Of a DNA stretch of 32,522 bases, positions 28,298-32,522 are shown piece by piece (the stretch's first letter is position 1; each line of letters opens with the position of its first letter). The notes below the pieces were generated by a model that did no database searches, was not told the DNA's origin, and saw only the letters and a list, made by a program, of their open reading frames with translations. Made by a program: the position numbers and the translations under genes. This DNA comes from DHVE2 group archaeon (lineage in GTDB: Archaea; Thermoplasmatota; Thermoplasmata; Thermoplasmatales; Aciduliprofundaceae). Where the stretch lies: the NCBI GenBank assembly GCA_015521465.1, contig WAOD01000035.1:1-32522 (forward strand). Direction: 5' to 3'.

Positions 28298-28352
28298 TTT
28301 AAATATAAAAGTCGTAGCCAGAACTTTAAAGAGAAGGGGGCATTGTCCCCTT
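28298..28352 (+). promoter_or_regulatory. Strong TATA box followed by a hairpin upstream of hicBA
   Basis: TTTAAATATAAAA (28298-28310) is the most consensus-like TATA box in the window and predicts transcription from about 28330. The first bases of that transcript would form AAGGGG-GCATTGT-CCCCTT (28334-28352). About 150 nt separate this hairpin from hicB, and the span holds no convincing gene; the extended 28377 ORF lacks support. It may be a hicBA leader or a short separate RNA. A second weak TATA-like motif near 28462 lies closer to hicB. Confidence 0.4.
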
Positions 28353-28499
28353 TCTAAACCCCATTATTTTCTTTGGATGCTGGAGAGGACAAGAACCCGC
28401 CGGTGGTTCCTACTATTTTTATTTTTTGTAGAATTACAACTTACCCTACCAACCGATAAAATTAAATATCATGCAATGCCATGTATAGCTGGTGCCTGT

Positions 28500-28727
28500 A
28501 TGTTGCTCGTTAAGTTTGAAATATACAACGACGGAGAATACTGGTGTGCCCGTGGAATAGGAGTAGATATATTCACACAGGGCAAGACATTGGACGAGCT
28601 TATGGAAAACATCAAAGAGGCCGTGGAAGTGCACTTTGATGAAGCCCTTGAAAGTGGCGAAGATGTGAAAATAATCTCCATATCCGAGCTTGAGGTGCAT
28701 TCTTTTGCCAAAGCTGCCGGTAGTTAG
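28500..28727 (+). CDS. hicB: HicB-like antitoxin
   Basis: 75-residue HicB-family protein (degraded RNase H fold), the antitoxin that binds and neutralises HicA. Typical features are the initial strand MLLVKFEIYNDGEYWCARGI, the GKTLDELMENIKEAVEVHFDEA helix and a short tail without a DNA-binding domain. ATG 28500 has a GGTG site about seven bases upstream. The 41 additional residues of the track ORF are not homologous and are rejected. It precedes and overlaps hicA by 23 bp. Antitoxin-first order occurs in many archaeal pairs. Confidence 0.85.
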   Translation: MLLVKFEIYNDGEYWCARGIGVDIFTQGKTLDELMENIKEAVEVHFDEALESGEDVKIISISELEVHSFAKAAGS

Positions 28728-28953
28728 CGGAGACCAGTTAATAAAATTGCTTCTGAAATTAGGATACGAGATTGTGAGGCAGAGGGGGAGCCATGTTCGA
28801 TTAAGAAAAACAACAGAAGTAGGAGAACACAATATAACCGTGCCAAGGCACAACGAGATTGCAAAAGGAACTCTAAATGATATTCTCTCCAAAGTGGCGA
28901 TATGGAACGACATCCCAAAAGAAAAATTGATAGAATTGCTTAAAGAGATGTGA
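28705..28953 (+). CDS. hicA: HicA-like mRNA interferase toxin
   Basis: 82-residue HicA (dsRBD-like fold) toxin that cleaves mRNA. The start is a TTG giving MPKLPVVSGDQLIKLL, the common family N-terminus, and is supported by GAGGTG seven bases upstream; the track's TTG at 28690 adds five residues. The active-site His lies in RQRGSHVRLRK, and IAKGTLNDILSKVAI is the usual end. All expected residues are present, so the toxin should be functional. It is co-translated with hicB. Confidence 0.9.
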   Translation: MPKLPVVSGDQLIKLLLKLGYEIVRQRGSHVRLRKTTEVGEHNITVPRHNEIAKGTLNDILSKVAIWNDIPKEKLIELLKEM

Positions 28954-29011
28954 ATTCACGCGCCTAACTCCCTATTCTTTTTGTTTTTTCTTTTGAGGGT
29001 ATTGGGTAGAA

Positions 29012-29137
29012 TGTGTTGCGGATAAACGAAGGTTTGCAAGGCAAACTTTTGACGAGTGTAAGCGAGTCGTTTATCCGCTTGTTAGCAGACCCGAAGGGCG
29101 AGCCTGCAATAGCAGGCGAAGAGTTCCGCACGCCGCA
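29012..29137. repeat. GC-rich multi-hairpin element (possible MITE or structured RNA)
   Basis: A compact structured island in an AT-rich gap. The largest stem is GCGGATAAACGA (29018-29029) with TCGTTTATCCGC (29067-29078), 12 bp perfect, enclosing a nested GTTTGC-AAG-GCAAAC hairpin (29032-29046). Two further hairpins follow: CCC-GAA-GGG (29090-29098) and GCCTGC-AATA-GCAGGC (29102-29117). TTGCGG (29016-29021) and CCGCAA (29132-29137) can pair as an outer stem, in competition with the 12-bp stem. 67 of 130 bases from 29011 to 29140 are G or C, against 15 of 80 just downstream. The reverse-strand 61-codon ORF over it is a shadow. It could be a palindromic mobile repeat or a noncoding RNA; copy number in the genome would decide. 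Confidence 0.5.
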
Positions 29138-29204
29138 AATATTAATCATTTTATTGATTCTCTATCATTTTTTAATTTGAGTGAAGAAACGAATCAGATT
29201 GAAA

Positions 29205-29687
29205 TTATTTTGAATTTTTTTCTTTTATTTCGCGATCAACACTAATATTATCTAACTTTACATCCGCGTGGTCTATGGGCATGCCGTCGTAGGTGCGCGC
29301 CTGAGGAGTGGGATAATACCATTCCACATACACGGTGCTTTGCCATATTATCTCATTCTTCCATGGCTCCTGCATGTACATCTCCGGAGGTTCTGCATCA
29401 ACGGTAAAATTCACTTCTGCAGAGACTATCCTTCTTGCAATCTCGCCGGTGTATTCCCATGTGATTGTTACGGTGGAATTGTGCAGTATTACCGCTCCCT
29501 CCGTGGGATTTGTTATTGTTATATTGTCCCCTCTCACCATGTACGGCTGCACACACTGAGAGCTTTCACTTACCATGCTCATGCTGCTCAGCAGAACCAG
29601 AATTGTCACTACAAATCCAAAGAGGGGGTATTTTACGCCCCTCCTCCCCTTAACCCGTTCATCGTAATTTCCTTTCATCTCTTCCAT
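29205..29687 (-). CDS. Membrane-anchored Ig-like surface protein, possibly truncated
   Basis: 160-residue protein. A basic N-terminus and one hydrophobic helix (about 19-40) suggest a signal anchor or signal peptide. The exported part has NITITNPTEGAVILHNSTVTITW, the P-x-x-G-x-x-x-x-x-x-V-T-x-x-W pattern of Ig-like repeats in archaeal surface proteins, and a second partial copy (STVYVEWYYP). In that repeat type DHADVKLDN is normally followed by more strands, but here the protein ends in a Lys-rich tail just before the structured element, so truncation is likely. Several Asn sequons occur. The start ATG has weak ribosome signals. A 20-bp dyad overlaps its expected promoter. Confidence 0.6.
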   Translation of the reverse strand: MEEMKGNYDERVKGRRGVKYPLFGFVVTILVLLSSMSMVSESSQCVQPYMVRGDNITITNPTEGAVILHNSTVTITWEYTGEIARRIVSAEVNFTVDAEPPEMYMQEPWKNEIIWQSTVYVEWYYPTPQARTYDGMPIDHADVKLDNISVDREIKEKNSK

Positions 29688-29705
29688 TTATTCTCATCTT
29701 ACTAA

Positions 29706-29725
29706 TAAGGAGATATGTCTCCTTA
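29706..29725. promoter_or_regulatory. 20-bp dyad upstream of the surface protein
   Basis: TAAGGAGA-TATG-TCTCCTTA is a perfect 8-bp inverted repeat with a 4-bp spacer. Its centre is about 29 bp upstream of the leftward ATG at 29687, over the expected TATA position. It may be an operator or a small hairpin in a longer transcript. Confidence 0.4.
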
Positions 29726-29837
29726 CAATTTACAGAAATGCCCTAAAACACAGGTGGTTTAATCAATCTCACATTTTGATCCTCCCCCCGACGAAGGTGC
29801 TTAAATTCACAGTTGTCCAACACTCGGAGGAGGGAAG

Positions 29838-29849
29838 ATTTAAATTTAT
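29838..29849 (+). promoter_or_regulatory. TATA-like box for the DUF234 ATPase
   Basis: ATTTAAATTTAT is centred about 25 nt before the ATG at 29869, which has no ribosome site, so the message is probably leaderless. Confidence 0.45.
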
Positions 29850-29868
29850 GTTTTACTTACTCTAAAGT

Positions 29869-31230
29869 ATGATACTTACGAGTAAGTTTGTTGACAGGGG
29901 GGAAGAGATGAAATATCTTGAAAATAAGTATAAGAGTGGAAAGGCCGAGCTCATACTGCTCTATGGCAGGAGGAGAATCGGCAAAACATACCTTCTTCAG
30001 AAGTTAGTAAAAGAATTTGATGGTGTGTATCTCCTTGCAGAGGAAAGTGAGAATGTGCTTGAAGATTTTTCAAACATACTTGCGGATAAGTTCAACGATG
30101 TCGTGCTCCGGGAGAACCCGCTCAGAAGCTGGAACGCATTTTTCTCGTATTTAGTTGAGAAAAGCAAAGAGCGAATATTAGTAGTGATAGACGAGGTTCA
30201 GTATATCGCCAAGGGAGAAAAGGGATTTCTTTCAATTTTGCAGAAGCACTGGGATTCTTCTTTGCAGTATTCAAAAATAATGTTAGTTCTCTGCAGCTCA
30301 ACGGTGTCATTCATGGAAGGTGTAATGAGCTACAAATCCCCGCTTTACGGTAGAAAAACCGGAAGCTGGGAGGTTACCGAGATTCCCTATTACTACCTTC
30401 CCGATTTTTTCAATCTTAATTTGGAGGAAATAGTGAGGATATACTCTGTGTTTGGTGGTGTCCCCCAGTACTGGAGCAGTTACGATCCAAATAAAAACAT
30501 ATGGGAAAATATGAGAGAGTTAGTAATAGAAAAAGGCTCTAGATATTATGAGGAGCCAAAGTACCTGCTCAAGATGGAGCTGCGAGATGTATCCCGTTAT
30601 TTTGCCGTTCTGAGGAGCATTGCACAGGGATCAACGAGATTCGGAGAAATTGCAAACAAAAGCAGAATTGATAATAATTCTCTTGGAAAGTATCTATCTG
30701 TATTGGAGGACTTGGGTTATGTGGTGGTTGAGCGCTCTGTAAGAGCGAAAAAAGGCGGAATTTACCAAATAAAAGACAATTTCTTCGATTTCTGGTTCCG
30801 CTATGTGTATCCAAATCGTGCAAACATAGAGATGGGCATGGACATTGTGCCTCTTATAAAGGATGATTTCAACGTGTATGTGGGTAAAAAATTTGAAGAA
30901 TTGGCAAGGAAATACGTGATGATTCTCAACGCACATGGTAAATTGCCGGAGAAATACGAAAGCATGGGAAGGTGGTGGCATAAAGGCGAAGAAATAGATA
31001 TTGTAGGTATAGGTAAAAGAACTCTGTTGCTGGGAGAAGTAAAATGGAAGACTCTGAGCTGCAGAGATATAGAGAACATAATAAAATCTCTGGAGCAGAA
31101 AGCTGAGCACATTGGTCACAATAGTAAAGAAAAAAATTATCTGATCGTGGCACGGAAAATAAATTGCAAAAGGGAAGGCATTGCTCAGTTGTACGATCTA
31201 AATGACGTGTTTTCCCCATTCCCACGATGA
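29869..31230 (+). CDS. Archaeal ATPase (ATPase_2) with C-terminal DUF234 nuclease-like domain
   Basis: 453-residue protein of the archaea-typical AAA-like ATPase family. It starts MILTSKFVDRGEEMKYL, the usual N-terminus. Walker A is GRRRIGKTYLL (about 33-43) and Walker B VVIDEVQYI (about 105-113). A winged-helix segment (about 255-290) and the C-terminal DUF234 domain follow. The latter has EEIDIVGI and LLGEVKWK, the D-x(n)-E-x-K arrangement of PD-(D/E)XK nuclease folds. Such genes are abundant, patchily distributed and often in mobile or defence-rich archaeal regions; the cellular role is not established. Here it lies beside hicBA and an unknown pair, which it meets tail to tail with a 46-bp overlap. 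Confidence 0.9.
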   Translation: MILTSKFVDRGEEMKYLENKYKSGKAELILLYGRRRIGKTYLLQKLVKEFDGVYLLAEESENVLEDFSNILADKFNDVVLRENPLRSWNAFFSYLVEKSKERILVVIDEVQYIAKGEKGFLSILQKHWDSSLQYSKIMLVLCSSTVSFMEGVMSYKSPLYGRKTGSWEVTEIPYYYLPDFFNLNLEEIVRIYSVFGGVPQYWSSYDPNKNIWENMRELVIEKGSRYYEEPKYLLKMELRDVSRYFAVLRSIAQGSTRFGEIANKSRIDNNSLGKYLSVLEDLGYVVVERSVRAKKGGIYQIKDNFFDFWFRYVYPNRANIEMGMDIVPLIKDDFNVYVGKKFEELARKYVMILNAHGKLPEKYESMGRWWHKGEEIDIVGIGKRTLLLGEVKWKTLSCRDIENIIKSLEQKAEHIGHNSKEKNYLIVARKINCKREGIAQLYDLNDVFSPFPR

Positions 31231-31466
31231 ATCAAAATCAAAACTTTCAATTTCTTGTCCCTGACCTTCCTCTGAATTGGGTAGTTTCTCCTCACTATGC
31301 CCGCTATGACCAGCTTCTCTCTTCTCGTGATCTTTTCGCCTTTAACTCCCTCTGCAATCTTGTAAATGTCTTCCAAATTTATCTCGTCTCTTAGAGACAC
31401 CTCGTTTGCCAGCTGCATCGCCTCGTTTATTATCTTTCTAATCTGCCATTTTTTCAGCTCACGCAT
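31185..31466 (-). CDS. Small unknown protein downstream of wHTH protein
   Basis: 93-residue, highly basic, mostly helical protein (RELKKWQIRKIINEAMQLAN). No family is recognised. The ATG overlaps the stop of the upstream gene (ATGCGTGA) and is preceded by a purine-rich GGAGGGG site, so the two are co-translated. The end overlaps the convergent ATPase gene by 46 bp. The charge would suit nucleic-acid binding, which is a guess. Real coding status is supported by the coupling. Confidence 0.6.
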   Translation of the reverse strand: MRELKKWQIRKIINEAMQLANEVSLRDEINLEDIYKIAEGVKGEKITRREKLVIAGIVRRNYPIQRKVRDKKLKVLILIHRGNGENTSFRSYN

Positions 31467-32496
31467 ACCCTTCTACCCCTCCATTTATCTCCACCCGAGG
31501 CTTGTTCAAAAGCATCCTTATGCCCCCAGCAATGGTGTTGAGGCTGTCGTTCACCTCTTTTTTCAGCGCTTCTATCTGGCTATTTATCGAGCCCATCTTT
31601 TTATCTTGCTTGTTTATTAGCTCAGATAGGCGTGATAAATTATTTACCGTGAACTCTGCAAAGAGATTTATGTAATCCAATAGCTCATTTATTCGCTTAT
31701 CATGCTTCTCGTTGTAAGTGTGCAGCAAATCCGCAATTACCCCGCTCTGCTGGGGCGTGAAAAGCCCGGTCAATGATAAGCCCATGGCGGTCTCCACGGC
31801 ATCTTCCGGGCCGTGAAACTCGTATTCACCCTCTTTCCACTCGCTGTGGTCCTCCACGATTTCCAGAACTCCCGCACGGTAGCCCGCGTATTCTTTTTTA
31901 TTTATTGCTCCGTGCATCGTTACCCGCGCTCCTTTTAATTCATTAACTACCCACACGCCCATGTATTCCTGCAGCTCTTTGAGCCAGTCTTCGCCCTTGG
32001 GAAATATCTGCGCCTTTAACGTTCTCTCTGACACAACCCACTTCACATTCTCGGTCTCAAATACCCACTGCCTGCCGGGGTCGTTCTCGTTGGGCGGCTT
32101 TTTGTTGAAGAAAGGGGACACGGATGATTGCATTGATTTCAAATGCCCCCACACTGTCTCCGGGATTGTAATCACTTTGTCCACTCTCTGCCCGTGAAGG
32201 TTTAACGAGGGCAGCTTGTATTTAGGCGCAGTCCCGTTGCGGGTGCCCATGGGGGTAGGCCCTCCTTCCAGAAACGCCAGTGCCCGTGCTTCATCTTCCA
32301 GAGCATACTTGCCCCATTCACCGGGAACCCTGTAAATTATGCTCCTTCTGAGAAGGTAATAGACCGCACTTTGCACAGTGCGGTACTTTGTGCGCTTTGA
32401 ATACATGTCAGGATCGTTGAAAATCTTGTACAATTCTTTAATCGTGTAAACTTTTCCCGGGTTGTTGTAGAATATCGCACAGGTTCTCTTTAACAC
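31459..32496 (-). CDS. Unknown protein with N-terminal winged-helix-like and C-terminal coiled-coil region; probably continues past window edge
   Basis: 345 residues from a GTG at 32496. The frame is open to the right edge and reads NGYVLKRT just upstream, so the real start may lie outside. The N-terminal 75 residues look like a winged helix (VYTIKELYKIF, YRTVQSAVYYLLRRSIIYRV). The middle is an unrecognised mixed domain with WVFETENVKWVVSERTLKAQ. The C-terminal part (about 260-330) is a predicted coiled coil (INELLDYINLFAEF, SQIEALKKEVNDSL), suggesting oligomers. It may be a regulator of a mobile or accessory element. It is co-translated with the small basic protein. Confidence 0.65.
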   Translation of the reverse strand: MLKRTCAIFYNNPGKVYTIKELYKIFNDPDMYSKRTKYRTVQSAVYYLLRRSIIYRVPGEWGKYALEDEARALAFLEGGPTPMGTRNGTAPKYKLPSLNLHGQRVDKVITIPETVWGHLKSMQSSVSPFFNKKPPNENDPGRQWVFETENVKWVVSERTLKAQIFPKGEDWLKELQEYMGVWVVNELKGARVTMHGAINKKEYAGYRAGVLEIVEDHSEWKEGEYEFHGPEDAVETAMGLSLTGLFTPQQSGVIADLLHTYNEKHDKRINELLDYINLFAEFTVNNLSRLSELINKQDKKMGSINSQIEALKKEVNDSLNTIAGGIRMLLNKPRVEINGGVEGYA

Positions 32497-32522
32497 GTAT
32501 CCGTTGCGGGAATGATTGCTTC

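Noticed and set aside
28377-28499. N-terminal extension of hicB in the ORF track
   Set aside because: HicB homology begins at MLLVKFEIYNDG; the upstream 41 codons look random and include a stretch over the leader region.
28964-29149. 61-codon reverse ORF over the GC-rich element
   Set aside because: It follows the inverted repeats rather than any protein-like pattern and has no start signals; treated as a shadow of the structured element.

Overview
The window is archaeal: it carries RFC small subunit, Hef, Nop5, the AMP phosphorylase / ribose-1,5-bisphosphate isomerase pair, a Pyrococcus-type Asp-ligated ferredoxin and FlaI/FlaJ-family secretion genes. A GH25 muramidase domain and an AT-rich thermophile-like composition point to Aciduliprofundum or a close DHVE2 / Thermoplasmata relative. 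This placement is inferred from gene content and memory; no database search was run. Many promoters have a TATA-like box centred about 24-28 nt upstream of the chosen start codon, so leaderless transcription appears common, and this was used to choose several starts.

Layout. 1-2.0 kb: the end of a phosphohexomutase converging on rfcS. 2.1-7.1 kb: a small membrane-anchored pilin-like gene, then a reverse-strand operon of a FlaI/TadA-type ATPase with a cysteine-rich N-terminal part and a FlaJ/TadC-type membrane platform. 7.2-9.7 kb: a large TPR protein with a degenerate STAND/AAA-like N-terminus. 9.75-10.9 kb: a membrane-anchored exported protein whose tail is broken into three reading frames. 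11.1-13.8 kb: zinc-ribbon gene, short Nop5, then moaE, a ThiF/MoeB-like E1 and moaD. 13.9-19.8 kb: an apparent operon of a tiny ORF, two TadE/pilin-like proteins and a 1586-residue membrane-anchored protein with an internal, catalytically intact-looking GH25 lysozyme domain. 19.8-20.7 kb: ferredoxin and an HTH-ACT regulator. 20.8-23.2 kb: Hef. 23.3-25.7 kb: ribose-1,5-bisphosphate isomerase and AMP phosphorylase, the latter split by a one-base frameshift. 25.8-28.2 kb: pyrophosphatase followed by a frameshifted HEAT-like gene. 28.3-32.5 kb is accessory: hicBA toxin-antitoxin, a GC-rich multi-hairpin element, a possibly truncated surface protein, a DUF234 archaeal ATPase, and two unknown genes, one with a probable winged-helix N-terminus.

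How it fits together. The most interesting theme is cell-surface machinery: a Tad/archaellum-like ATPase and platform, several pilin-like proteins with single N-terminal membrane segments, and a giant anchored protein bearing a bacterial-type muramidase. Archaea lack murein, so the muramidase would act on bacteria. A tethered or pilus-associated antibacterial system is an inference from context and domain order. Five apparent single-base indels, in AMP phosphorylase, the HEAT-like gene and the exported protein, may reflect either decay or assembly errors.
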